This document shows, one piece after another, positions 43,273 to 51,111 of a stretch of 64,000 nucleotides of DNA. The stretch is taken from the NCBI RefSeq assembly GCF_030505195.1, contig NZ_CP129672.1:682001-746000 (forward strand), written 5' to 3'. Both the position numbers and the translations under genes were made by a program. The stretch is from Comamonas testosteroni (GTDB taxonomy: Bacteria; Pseudomonadota; Gammaproteobacteria; Burkholderiales; Burkholderiaceae_C). Position 1 is the stretch's first letter; each line of letters starts with the position of its first letter. The notes beneath the pieces were generated by a model. That model was given only the letters and a program-made list of their open reading frames with translations, was not told where the DNA came from and did no database searches.

Positions 43273-43302
43273 AGCCCGCAGCAATCGCTCGCGGGCTTTT
43301 TC
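43273..43302 (+). terminator. Hairpin-RBS unit 1 (before the exonuclease)
   Basis: AGCCCGC-11-GCGGGCT followed by TTTTTC, then AGGAG before the exonuclease TTG start at 43323. First of seven similar units in this operon. Confidence 0.7.
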
Positions 43303-43322
43303 TTTGCCAACAGGAGACTCCC

Positions 43323-43892
43323 TTGATCCTCAAAGCCCCTCATATCGTGCTCGATCTGGAAACCCGCAGCACCAAGCCGAATGCCATCGTCGCGTCTATC
43401 GGCGCGGTAGCCATCGGCCCAGACCTGCAACTGCTGACCAGCGAATTCCACATCCCACTGGCTCAACACCTGCAGTTCCCGCGTCATGAAGACACAGAAA
43501 CCATGCGTTGGTGGGCCCAGCAGTCTCGTGAAGCCCGCGAAGCCTCAATCATGGCCGCACAAACAACACTGCCAGGCCAAGCGCTGCGCGACTTCGCAGC
43601 CTGGGTTAACAGCGTTGCTGACCCCAAAACGGTGAAGGTCTGGGGCAATGGTTCCGTCTTCGACAACGTGATCCTGCGCAGCCTCTACGACACGTACGAC
43701 CAGCCACCGCCCTGGGAATTGTTCTTTGACCGCGACATGCGAACCATCCTGGACCTGCACCCCGCCGCCAAGGATGTGGGCGAGTTTGTTGGGGTGAAGC
43801 ACATCGCCGTCGATGACGCGCGCCACGAAGCAAAGCAGTTGGCAAAGGCGCTGACCCTGCACCAAAGCCTCACCAACAAGGGGGAGCTGTGA
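43323..43892 (+). CDS. DEDDh 3'-5' exonuclease
   Basis: The product has 189 residues. It starts with TTG: AGGAG lies 7 bases upstream and no ATG fits. The exonuclease motifs are intact: Asp11-Leu-Glu13 (VLDLETRS), Asp114 in SVFDNVIL, and His160...Asp165 in KHIAVDDARHEA. This is a small single-domain RNase T/ExoX-like enzyme, close to phage 3'-5' exoribonucleases. It may degrade nucleic acid ends during early phage replication or disarm host RNA. Confidence 0.8.
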   Translation: MILKAPHIVLDLETRSTKPNAIVASIGAVAIGPDLQLLTSEFHIPLAQHLQFPRHEDTETMRWWAQQSREAREASIMAAQTTLPGQALRDFAAWVNSVADPKTVKVWGNGSVFDNVILRSLYDTYDQPPPWELFFDRDMRTILDLHPAAKDVGEFVGVKHIAVDDARHEAKQLAKALTLHQSLTNKGEL

Positions 43893-43978
43893 AATGGCCG
43901 CGCATCTCCACCATCGCCCTCGTGCTGCTGATAGCGGCCCTGCTGCTGATCGCCCCGGCCCTGGAACAAAGCTACTGA
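43889..43978 (+). CDS. 29-residue membrane peptide
   Basis: GTG start overlapping the exonuclease stop (GTGA). The frame VKWPRISTIALVLLIAALLL has almost all G/C third bases, so it is coding rather than the overlapping ATG frame in this stretch. It is basic at the start, then one membrane helix. Confidence 0.45.
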   Translation: MKWPRISTIALVLLIAALLLIAPALEQSY

Positions 43979-44073
43979 TTGCCCTTCAGTGGGCGCTGAC
44001 CCTGTTCGGCCTCTTCTGCCTGATCGGCGCGGCCGTGGTGATCGCCCAGACGCCTGATGCCTGGCCCATGTGA
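43894..44073 (+). CDS. Small membrane protein, start uncertain
   Basis: The product has 59 residues from the ATG at 43894 (GGGGAG 7 bases upstream). The first 25 codons have poor bias, as the 29-residue frame overlaps them. The C-terminal half, a membrane helix (LIALQWALTLFGLFCLIGAA, VVIA) and TPDAWPM tail, is well coded. It either starts inside or is joined to the first frame by a frameshift. Confidence 0.4.
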   Translation: MAAHLHHRPRAADSGPAADRPGPGTKLLIALQWALTLFGLFCLIGAAVVIAQTPDAWPM

Positions 44074-44136
44074 GCGCGATCGAATCAATTTTGATAGCTG
44101 CTCGCGCTTGCAGCATATGCGGTAGAGGTCATTTCA

Positions 44137-44475
44137 ATGCGTTTTCAAGATCCCTTTGAATTCTTGAGAGTCTTCGGCTCCGGAGCAACCGCCGCGCGGC
44201 TGGGTCAGGCCATCGGCGTATCCCCAAAGGTCGCAGCCCGCATGGCAAAGCAGAACGGCCACACACCGCTGCTTTGTGAAAAGCCCATCCCAGGCCTGGA
44301 GCACTTGCCCGGGCTTCCTGCCTTTGCAGTCACAAGCCGCACCCGTGCAGGCGGCACTGTCCACCAGATCGACTGCACGACATCCGGCGACAGCCCCGGC
44401 TATCGCTCTCTGCTCATCCACCGCAGTGCGCTGCATTGCGATGACGACCCTCAAGAGGATGAAACCAATGTCTAA
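44137..44475 (+). CDS. Hypothetical phage protein
   Basis: The product has 112 residues; GAGGT lies upstream. Residues 1-45 (FEFLRVFGSGATAARLGQAI, GVSPKVAARMAKQNG) look like a small helical DNA-binding-type unit; the rest is irregular. A Comamonadaceae-type repeat (TTTTGATAGCTGCT, 44087-44110) precedes it. Confidence 0.5.
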   Translation: MRFQDPFEFLRVFGSGATAARLGQAIGVSPKVAARMAKQNGHTPLLCEKPIPGLEHLPGLPAFAVTSRTRAGGTVHQIDCTTSGDSPGYRSLLIHRSALHCDDDPQEDETNV

Positions 44476-44686
44476 GCACCTTTGCGCAATCGCGCTGGCC
44501 GCCTGCTCTGTGCTCTTGCTGCTGTTCTGGGTCACTGGCCCTGCCCAGGCAGATGAAGAGCCCACCGAATCCCCATCCACCGCCCGCGCAGTCCACATGG
44601 CTGCGCGCGATGCCTTCGCCTGCCCCGGCATGCACGCCGAGTGGCTGGATGAAAAGACCGTTCAATGCCTGAAAGTGACTCAATGA
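44468..44686 (+). CDS. Small exported protein
   Basis: The product has 72 residues and overlaps the previous gene by 8 bases. A Sec signal peptide is clear: basic start, LCAIALAACSVLLLLFWVTG, and a likely cut after AQA (about residue 28). The mature part is acidic with two Cys residues (FACPGMH, VQCLKV), which could form a disulfide. Periplasmic; possibly alters surface or exclusion of other phages (inference). Confidence 0.6.
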   Translation: MSKHLCAIALAACSVLLLLFWVTGPAQADEEPTESPSTARAVHMAARDAFACPGMHAEWLDEKTVQCLKVTQ

Positions 44687-44970
44687 GCAGATCCCCCAGC
44701 GAAGCCAGCCGCGACTTCACCGTGCGCGGCTGGCAAGTCCTCTCCCCTGCAGAGCGTGCCGAGCGCGAAGCCCAGCAGCATCAGCCGGACAGCGACAGCT
44801 ACACGCCACCCTCGGATTGCTATGACGGCGAGGAGCTGAAGCGCACACCGGGCATCCCAGATTCCCGATTCCGCGCCTTTGAGCTGCCCAGCCGGGCCCA
44901 TGGACAGCTGAACTACCCCAACGGCACGCGAGTCCCTTTCCCTGAACCCGCTAACGAAACCGCCCGCTGA
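44683..44970 (+). CDS. Hypothetical phage protein
   Basis: The product has 95 residues, ATGA overlap with the exported protein. It is Ser/Pro/Arg-rich and probably disordered (GWQVLSPAERAEREAQQHQ, LPSRAHGQLNYPNGTRV). The stop codon lies inside the loop of the following hairpin. Unknown. Confidence 0.5.
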   Translation: MSRSPSEASRDFTVRGWQVLSPAERAEREAQQHQPDSDSYTPPSDCYDGEELKRTPGIPDSRFRAFELPSRAHGQLNYPNGTRVPFPEPANETAR

Positions 44971-44984
44971 TAAGCGGGTTTCGC
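44961..44984 (+). terminator. Hairpin-RBS unit 2 (before rdgC)
   Basis: CCCGC-TGATAA-GCGGG (44963-44978), where the loop contains the stop of the upstream gene. CGAAA/TTTCG extends the stem across a bulge. A T run and GGAG follow before the ATG at 45001. Confidence 0.65.
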
Positions 44985-45000
44985 ATTTTTTGGAGCTCAA

Positions 45001-46194
45001 ATGTTCAAGAACATGATCATTTACCGCTATGCCGAGAGCTGGCAAGCCGACCTGCAGGAGCTGGAGGATGCCCTGCGAAAGACAGTCTTCGAGGAATGCG
45101 GCGCCACCCAAGAGCGCTCCGTGGGCTGGGTGCCGCCGCGCGGAGAGGAGCACGGCCCGCTGGTCGAATCCGTGGCCGGTCAATTGGTAATGCGCTTCAT
45201 GACCGAGGCCAAGGTGCTGCCGGCCAGCGTGCTCAATCGCAAGGTCAACGAGAAAGCCGAGCACATCGAAAAGACCGAAGGCCGCAAGCCCGGCAAGAAG
45301 GAAAAGAAGGATCTCAAGGACGAGGCCAAGCTGGACCTGCTGCCCGTGGCCTTCACCAAGCAGGGCAGCATGTGGGTCTGGATCGACCCGCAGGCGCGCA
45401 CGCTGGTGCTCGATACCAGCGCCCAGGGCCGCGCTGATGAGGTGGTCACGCTGCTGGTCGAAGGCCTGCCAGGCTTCGCCCTGGCTCTGCTGGATACCCA
45501 GACCAGCCCACAGGCGGCCATGGCGCATTGGCTGATGACGCAGGAGCCGCCCGCCGGCTTCACCGCCGACCGCGAAACGGAGCTGAAGGCTGCGGACGAG
45601 TCCAAGGCTGTGGTGCGCTACGCCCGTCACCCGCTGGATATTGATGAAGTCCGCCAGCACATCGAGCACGGGAAGCTGCCCACCAAGCTGGCAATGACCT
45701 GGGACGACCGCGTGAGCTTTGTGTTGACCGAAGGCCTGCAGATCAAGAACATCACGCTGCTGGATGCAGTCATGGACGGCAACAGCAAGGATGACAGCGG
45801 ATTTGATACCGATGTAGCCATTGCCACCGGTGAGCTGTCGCGCCTGATCCCCGATCTGATCGAGGTCCTGGGTGGAGAAGGCCGCACCGCGCTGGGCGAC
45901 GGACTGCCTGCATCGCTTCAGAACGCGCCCGCTGCGGAAACCCCGCCTGCTCGCACTGCCAGGGCCGCACCCGCCCCGCACTGCGAAGCTGCTGGCGATG
46001 GTCCGGACCCGCTTTATGCCGAAGCCGTGGAGCTGGTGCGCAAGGACCGGAAGCCCAGCATTTCCTATGTGCAGCGCAAGCTGTTGATTGGCTACAACCG
46101 CGCCGCCGCTTTGCTGGAGCGCATGCAGGTCGAGGGACTGGTGTCGCGCATGGATGCCAGCGGCAAGCGCACCCTCTTGGAGCCGACCACCTAG
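45001..46194 (+). CDS. rdgC: RdgC fused to an FtsK gamma domain
   Basis: The product has 397 residues. Residues 1-305 are RdgC: MFKNMIIYRYAESW at the start, ERSVGWVPPRG near 40, a LPASVLNRKVNEKAEHIEK helix near 73, GFALALLDTQTSP near 157, and IKNITLLDAVMD near 246. An Ala/Pro linker (306-335) leads to residues 336-397 (DPLYAEAVELVRKDRKPSIS, YVQRKLLIGYNRAAALLERM, VEGLVS), the winged-helix gamma domain of FtsK, which in FtsK reads KOPS and activates XerD. RdgC rings bind duplex DNA and limit RecA. The fusion is uninterrupted. It may load RdgC at oriented sites; this is inference. Confidence 0.88.
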   Translation: MFKNMIIYRYAESWQADLQELEDALRKTVFEECGATQERSVGWVPPRGEEHGPLVESVAGQLVMRFMTEAKVLPASVLNRKVNEKAEHIEKTEGRKPGKKEKKDLKDEAKLDLLPVAFTKQGSMWVWIDPQARTLVLDTSAQGRADEVVTLLVEGLPGFALALLDTQTSPQAAMAHWLMTQEPPAGFTADRETELKAADESKAVVRYARHPLDIDEVRQHIEHGKLPTKLAMTWDDRVSFVLTEGLQIKNITLLDAVMDGNSKDDSGFDTDVAIATGELSRLIPDLIEVLGGEGRTALGDGLPASLQNAPAAETPPARTARAAPAPHCEAAGDGPDPLYAEAVELVRKDRKPSISYVQRKLLIGYNRAAALLERMQVEGLVSRMDASGKRTLLEPTT

Positions 46195-46270
46195 GCGCCC
46201 AGCGCCAGCAGCTGCAAGCCTATTCATAGATCTTCATGAATTGGGCTTTTTGTCTGCATCAATGAATCAC

Positions 46271-46294
46271 AGCCCGCCACTGAGCGGGCTTTTT
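46271..46294 (+). terminator. Hairpin-RBS unit 3 (before the C5 methyltransferase)
   Basis: AGCCCGC-CACTGA-GCGGGCT, TTTTGCTTTC, GGAG, ATG at 46310. The loop CACTGA is the same as in unit 5. Confidence 0.75.
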
Positions 46295-46309
46295 GCTTTC
46301 TGGAGCCCT

Positions 46310-48106
46310 ATGCTTACCCCTCAATTTGTGCTGGCCCTGGCTGCCAAGCTGGTCATTGACTTGTTTGCCGGTGGCGGTGGAGCCAGCACAGGCATTGAGC
46401 AGGCCATCGGCCGCCCGGTTGATGATGCGATCAACCATGATGCCGACGCCATCGGCATGCATACAGTCAATCACCCTCAGACGCGCCACCATCGCGCAGA
46501 CATCCGTGAAGTTTGCCCGCGCACTGTCACAGGCGGCCGGCCGGTGGGCCTGCTGCACGCTTCGCCGGACTGCACGCATCACAGCCAGGCACTCGGCGGG
46601 CAGCCTCGCTCGACCGAGATCCGGTCTCTTGCTTGGATTGTGGTTCGCTGGGCTGGGGTCACCAAGCCCGATGTAATCACGCTGGAGAATGTCGAGCAGA
46701 TGCTGCAATGGTCGCGTCTGATCGCCAAGCGCGACCCAGCTACAGGCCGAGTAATCACGCTGGACAAGATCAAGGACGCCAAAGGCAAAACGACCTACCG
46801 CGTGGCAGATCCGGGCGAGCGTGTTCCGCGTCATAACCAGTTTCTCGTGCCCGACAAGAAGCAACTGGGAAAGACCTGGAATCGCTTTGTGCAGAGTCTC
46901 CGGGATCTAGGCTACAAGGTGGAATGGCGCGTGATCTGCAATGCAGACCTTGGCTGCCACAGCACCCGGACCAGGCTCTACATGATCGCCCGCCGCGACG
47001 GTCTGCCCATCGTCTGGCCCGAGAAGACCCATGCCAAGAAGCCCGTAGGCGCGCTCAAGCCGCATGCGCCTGCCGCTGATTGCATCGACTGGAGCATTCC
47101 CGGTACCAGCATATTCGGCCGCAAGAAGGATCTGGCCGAGGCCACGATGCGCCGCATTGCCCATGGCATGCAAAAGTATGTGATCGGCAGTAAGGATCCA
47201 TTCATCGCCCCTGCTGCAGCAAACGCGGCCTTCATTACCAAATTCAACACCGGCTCTGTCGGCGTGGATCTGCGCGAGCCCGTGCCCACGGTGACGGCTG
47301 GCGGCAACCCGGTCCGACCCGGTACCGGCACAACGATAGGCCTGATTGCTGCCTCGTTGGTTCAGATGGGCTACGGCGAGCGAGAAGGCCAAGAGCCGCG
47401 CGCTCTGGATCTGCGGCAGGCTTTGGGTACCGTGGTTGCTGGCGGCAACAAGTTCGCAACGGCTTCAGCCTACCTTGTACAAGCGGGACATGGTGAGGGC
47501 ACCGGCGCGACAAAGCGCCGCAGCCACGGCACCAACGACATCAGGGGACCCATCGGCACGATCACTGCCAGCGGTGGGGGCCAGAGTCTTGCGACTGCCT
47601 TCATGGTTCAGGCTAATGGCGGGTTCAACACCACGCCGGCAAGGGATCTGCGAGAAGGCATGTCCACGGTCACGACGAGCGGCAGCCAGCAGCAGCTGAT
47701 TACCGCCAAGCTGGAGCAGCAGAGCCTGAGCCCCGAGCATGAGGCAGGCGCCCTGCGATGCGCTGCATTCCTGATGCGGTACCACGGCAGCGGCGGGCAA
47801 TGGGCAGACTTGCGCGATCCGATGACGACGGTAACCACGCATGACCGCCTGGCACTGGTGACCGTCTGGCTCAAGGGCGAGCCCTGGGTAATCGTAGACA
47901 TCACGCTGCGCATGCTGGTGCCGCGCGAGCTTTACAACGCTCAGGACTTCCCACCGGACTACATCATCGACCGCACGGCCGCAGGCAAGCCCTTGACGAA
48001 AACAGCCCAAGTGAAGATGGCAGGCAACAGTGTTAGCCCCCTACCCATGCGAAAAATCGTCAGCCTCAACTACAGCGAAGCAGGCCAGCTCCGAAAAGTC
48101 GCCTGA
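46310..48106 (+). CDS. C5-cytosine DNA methyltransferase with tandem DLR repeats
   Basis: The product has 598 residues. ATG at 46310 follows GGAG; the longer in-frame extension overlaps the hairpin unit. Motifs: SAM loop DLFAGGGGAS (17-26), catalytic Cys88 in SPDCTHHS (the usual Pro-Cys is here Pro-Asp-Cys), ENVEQ (126-130), CHSTRTRLYMIARRDG near 220, and GNSVSP near 578. Between motifs VIII and IX, five repeats DLRxxxxTVTxGG-like lie near residues 319, 367, 410, 446 and 501. They fill the target-recognition region. It probably methylates phage DNA against host restriction. Confidence 0.88.
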   Translation: MLTPQFVLALAAKLVIDLFAGGGGASTGIEQAIGRPVDDAINHDADAIGMHTVNHPQTRHHRADIREVCPRTVTGGRPVGLLHASPDCTHHSQALGGQPRSTEIRSLAWIVVRWAGVTKPDVITLENVEQMLQWSRLIAKRDPATGRVITLDKIKDAKGKTTYRVADPGERVPRHNQFLVPDKKQLGKTWNRFVQSLRDLGYKVEWRVICNADLGCHSTRTRLYMIARRDGLPIVWPEKTHAKKPVGALKPHAPAADCIDWSIPGTSIFGRKKDLAEATMRRIAHGMQKYVIGSKDPFIAPAAANAAFITKFNTGSVGVDLREPVPTVTAGGNPVRPGTGTTIGLIAASLVQMGYGEREGQEPRALDLRQALGTVVAGGNKFATASAYLVQAGHGEGTGATKRRSHGTNDIRGPIGTITASGGGQSLATAFMVQANGGFNTTPARDLREGMSTVTTSGSQQQLITAKLEQQSLSPEHEAGALRCAAFLMRYHGSGGQWADLRDPMTTVTTHDRLALVTVWLKGEPWVIVDITLRMLVPRELYNAQDFPPDYIIDRTAAGKPLTKTAQVKMAGNSVSPLPMRKIVSLNYSEAGQLRKVA

Positions 48107-48119
48107 CCACCAACACCCC

Positions 48120-48140
48120 AGCCCGCAGCCGCGGGCTTTT
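48120..48140 (+). terminator. Hairpin-RBS unit 4
   Basis: AGCCCGC-4-GCGGGCT, TTTTCTCATTCT, GGGAG, then the ATG at 48159. Confidence 0.7.
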
Positions 48141-48158
48141 CTCATTCTGGGAGCCACT

Positions 48159-48488
48159 ATGCGATTCATTCCGCGCTTTCTACGCCGCAAACCTCAAGAG
48201 CAGAAGCCCGCACCTCGCTACTCCAGCGGCGCTGCCCCCTCACCCGCTCCTGCGAACGACGTGAGCAACCCGCTGCACCCACTGAGCCCGTTCAACGCTA
48301 GCAGCCCGTTGATGAGCTCTCTGTATCACGCACACCATGCCGCGCCCTCTCCATCTCCTGCGCCGTCACCAAGCCCATCCCATGACTGGGGCTCCTGTGG
48401 TGGTAGCAGCGCCAGCAGTTCAAGTTGGGACTCAGGGAGCTCTAGTTGTTCCAGTGATTCCAGCAGCAGCTCAAGCAGCTATGACTAA
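48159..48488 (+). CDS. Ser/Pro-rich low-complexity protein
   Basis: The product has 109 residues. The N-terminus (MRFIPRFLRRKPQEQ) is basic and amphipathic. The middle is Pro/Ala/Ser-rich, and the last 30 residues are nearly all Ser/Asp/Cys/Gly (CGGSSASSSSWDSGSSS). Similar Ser-rich tails occur in phage proteins of unknown role. GGGAG 6 bases upstream supports the start. Confidence 0.55.
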   Translation: MRFIPRFLRRKPQEQKPAPRYSSGAAPSPAPANDVSNPLHPLSPFNASSPLMSSLYHAHHAAPSPSPAPSPSPSHDWGSCGGSSASSSSWDSGSSSCSSDSSSSSSSYD

Positions 48489-48513
48489 ACAGCAGACTCT
48501 GGGAGCCACCCAC

Positions 48514-49920
48514 ATGCAGAACATCGTCACTCTGGGCGAGATCAATGACGCCCTGAAAATCGCTGCAGTCACCGCAGCACAGCTCGCAGATATGGGATTC
48601 GCCGCCCTAGCGAACAAGCCCATATGCGAAGGCCTGCCGCCCGAAGAGTCGCGCCGCCTGCGCAATGCAAAGCTGTACCCGGCTGAATCCATCGGCCAGA
48701 TCCGCGTAGCCCTTGCACAGCGCTTTGCAGAGCCCGCAACCGCAGCCGATGTCCCAGCCTCTGGAGCAGCTGCGCTGAGCGAATACCTGAAAACCTGCGA
48801 GCAGCACGCGATCGTGCCGGATGTCGGCGGTGCGTTTGCCTCGGCATTCGCAGCTGGCCTCAACCTTGCTGCGTCCCAGGCAGCGCAGCCAGAAGCGACA
48901 GCAGCCATAAAGACACTGCAGAACCTTGGGTACACATATCACGGCGCCGAGCTGTGGAAGCCACCTATCGGCAAGGTTCCTGATTTCGACCTGATCGACA
49001 GCCTGCGCAATCGCATCTCAGAGTTGGAGGCTTCCCAGGCAGCGCCCGCAGCCGTGGCAGTGCCTGATGAGCGCGCGGCGTTTGAGCGCGAACTGATCGA
49101 CAACCATCACTACGTCCCCTCTGACTTCTCCTTTAAAGACGGGTTCTATGGGGGAGACGATGACTACATCCAGTTTGGCTGGGATGTGTGGAAAGCCCGA
49201 GCCGCGCTTGCCGCCACCCCGGCAGCCAACTCGGTGGAATTACACCAAATTAAAACTGCCGCGCCAGTGGTGCTGCCTGAGCCTGATGCAGCCATCAGCG
49301 AAATTATGGAGCTGGTAGAGAAGGCATCCGTCCAAAGGGCCTCGATGGCAGTCCTGATTTATACGGAACAACCGAAGGAGTTTTCGGACAAAGCCGCCGC
49401 TCAAGAGCGGGACACTGTGAAGTTGATCAAAACCAAGCTGCGCGCCCTGCTGGCTGGAGCATCTGCACCGGCGGCGCAGGCTGAGCCTGTAGCGTGGCTT
49501 TACACGCACAAGCTGGGGAGCGTCCAAGCATTTACCACTGAGCCACCGCCAGGGCTGAAAGCACAGTGCCAGCCGCTCTACACAACACCCCAGGCGCAGG
49601 CAGACGCGCGGGATGCGGGAATCACATGGCCCAAGGCGCGCGATGTGGGTCGTTTTGATGACATGAGCCCCGGCGACTCCATCCGCGTGGGCCTAGACAA
49701 CGACAACGACGTATACGTGAGCGTCTGCGGCGGCGGAGGGGTGGGCTCTGTGGAGTTCTGCAATCCGGGCGGCGGTGGCGGCGGTAAATCGAGCCGTACT
49801 CGCCTGGCGCTGCTGGCTTTGATGGTAGCCATGGAGGCCGACAACGCCGAAGACCCTTCCCGAGACTGGTGGGCTCGGAGCGCCGCCCAGGCAGCCCAGC
49901 AGGGAGGTGACAAGCAATGA
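48514..49920 (+). CDS. Mosaic accessory phage protein
   Basis: The product has 468 residues. ATG at 48514 has GGGAG 8 bases upstream; ATG at 48481 lacks one. Residues 1-90 are helical and include PPEESRRLRNAKLYPAESIG. A segment with FGWDVWKARAAL near 235 is found in many phage accessory proteins and often recombines. Gly-rich CGGGGVGSVEF lies near 410, and the C-terminal 50 residues are hydrophobic then acidic. It seems a mosaic; function unknown. Confidence 0.55.
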   Translation: MQNIVTLGEINDALKIAAVTAAQLADMGFAALANKPICEGLPPEESRRLRNAKLYPAESIGQIRVALAQRFAEPATAADVPASGAAALSEYLKTCEQHAIVPDVGGAFASAFAAGLNLAASQAAQPEATAAIKTLQNLGYTYHGAELWKPPIGKVPDFDLIDSLRNRISELEASQAAPAAVAVPDERAAFERELIDNHHYVPSDFSFKDGFYGGDDDYIQFGWDVWKARAALAATPAANSVELHQIKTAAPVVLPEPDAAISEIMELVEKASVQRASMAVLIYTEQPKEFSDKAAAQERDTVKLIKTKLRALLAGASAPAAQAEPVAWLYTHKLGSVQAFTTEPPPGLKAQCQPLYTTPQAQADARDAGITWPKARDVGRFDDMSPGDSIRVGLDNDNDVYVSVCGGGGVGSVEFCNPGGGGGGKSSRTRLALLALMVAMEADNAEDPSRDWWARSAAQAAQQGGDKQ

Positions 49921-50435
49921 GCATTCCCGCAGTTCTCGACGCCTGCTGCGGCAGCCGAATGATGTGGTTCGACAAGCAAGACGCTCGCGCCATGTTCGTT
50001 GACCAGCGCAGCGAAACCATCACCGTGACTGATAACTCTCGGGGCAATGCATCTGGCCAGCGCGTTCTGCGAGTCGAACCTGACTTCCTCATGGACTTTC
50101 GCGCTCTGACCTTTCCTGATGGTGCATTCAAGCTTGTGGCCTTCGATCCGCCCCACCTCGTCCATGCCGGGCCGCGCTCGTGGCTGGCAGCCAAGTACGG
50201 AAAGCTGGGGACAGACTGGCGTGAAGACTTGCGCCAAGGATTTGCCGAGTGCTTCCGCGTGTTGGAGCCGGGAGGCACCTTGGTGTTCAAGTGGAACGAA
50301 ACGCAAGTCAAGGTGAAGGAAGTTTTGGCGCTCACGCCGGAAAAGCCATTGTTCGGGCAAGTTAGCGGGCGCTCAGGAATGACGCACTGGCTCGTCTTTA
50401 TGAAGGCAGCCCAGCAGACACAAGGGGGCGAGTGA
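49917..50435 (+). CDS. SAM-dependent methyltransferase (DPPH type)
   Basis: The product has 172 residues, ATGA overlap with the previous stop. SAM motif LDACCGSRMMWFDK (7-20) with two Cys; catalytic FDPPHL (76-81); RVLEPGGTLVFKWNE near 117. The DPPH motif and short size fit phage N4/N6-type DNA methyltransferases without a target-recognition domain. Likely an adenine or cytosine-N4 modification of phage DNA. Confidence 0.75.
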   Translation: MSIPAVLDACCGSRMMWFDKQDARAMFVDQRSETITVTDNSRGNASGQRVLRVEPDFLMDFRALTFPDGAFKLVAFDPPHLVHAGPRSWLAAKYGKLGTDWREDLRQGFAECFRVLEPGGTLVFKWNETQVKVKEVLALTPEKPLFGQVSGRSGMTHWLVFMKAAQQTQGGE

Positions 50436-51019
50436 TGTTCTTCGACCTGCCCTCAGACAAAACGTGTATCCATCCGGGGCACAACCCGCCGACAGGCCTC
50501 TACATCCCGCCAGGAAAGGGATACCGCCATGTCTGCCCCGGCTGCAAGACGGTCAAAGCCGTCATCCCTACGGACTACTCGCTCGCACGGCGCGCACCCG
50601 TTGAGCAGTCGACGGTTCAGGGCTGGAAGCTGGTTCCCATTGAGCCGACAGAAGCCCAGCTTGCAACTGTTCGCAGCCAGAAAAGCCATCCGTGTGCACC
50701 AGATCGCTGGGACTCAAACAACCGGCGTATCTACATGCGAATGCTGGCCGCAGCGCCAACACCACCAGGGCAGGAGTCCCAACCCCTGACAGATGGCGAA
50801 ATCATTGCCGCGCAAGAGGCTCTTATCGAGGCCAAAGATGCGCGTTACCGATCGCGCATTGGTTTGCAGTGTATGCACTGCAAGAAAGGCACGTATCGCG
50901 CTGATGGAAACGGGTACTACGACTTTCACCGTTGCGACCAGTGCCGTTATGTGCCCATGTGGAACGCAGACGGCACGGAATTCGGCATTCAGGAGAAGCC
51001 AAATGGCCCGTCCATCTAA
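50435..51019 (+). CDS. Zinc-ribbon phage protein
   Basis: The product has 194 residues; ATG at 50435 overlaps the upstream stop. The N-terminus CIHPGHNPPTGLYIPPGKGY then HVCPGC is a conserved phage zinc-binding unit. A Pro-rich linker follows. The C-terminus has two more CxxC pairs (CMHCKKG, CDQCRY). Unknown function; probably nucleic-acid binding. Confidence 0.6.
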   Translation: MFFDLPSDKTCIHPGHNPPTGLYIPPGKGYRHVCPGCKTVKAVIPTDYSLARRAPVEQSTVQGWKLVPIEPTEAQLATVRSQKSHPCAPDRWDSNNRRIYMRMLAAAPTPPGQESQPLTDGEIIAAQEALIEAKDARYRSRIGLQCMHCKKGTYRADGNGYYDFHRCDQCRYVPMWNADGTEFGIQEKPNGPSI

Positions 51020-51083
51020 ACGAGAGATACGCCGCGCTCGCCAAGAGAAGCAGCAAAACCGCAACCCCGAGCCCCGCCACTGA
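51003..51083 (+). CDS. 26-residue basic peptide
   Basis: The frame MARPSKREIRRARQEKQQN has AGGAG 8 bases upstream and overlaps the previous gene by 17 bases. Its stop (TGA) is in the loop of the next hairpin unit, as in unit 2. Very basic, so nucleic-acid binding is possible. Confidence 0.45.
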   Translation: MARPSKREIRRARQEKQQNRNPEPRH

Positions 51084-51095
51084 GCGGGGTTCTTC
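51072..51095 (+). terminator. Hairpin-RBS unit 5 (before Gp37/68)
   Basis: CCCCGC-CACTGA-GCGGGG, TTCTTCATTTCT, GGAG, ATG at 51112. The loop contains the TGA stop of the 26-residue frame. Confidence 0.7.
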
Positions 51096-51111
51096 ATTTC
51101 TGGAGGGCCGC

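Noticed and set aside
44680..46227. 515-codon minus-strand frame opposite rdgC
   Set aside because: Mirror frame of the RdgC fusion; composition is that of an antisense frame.
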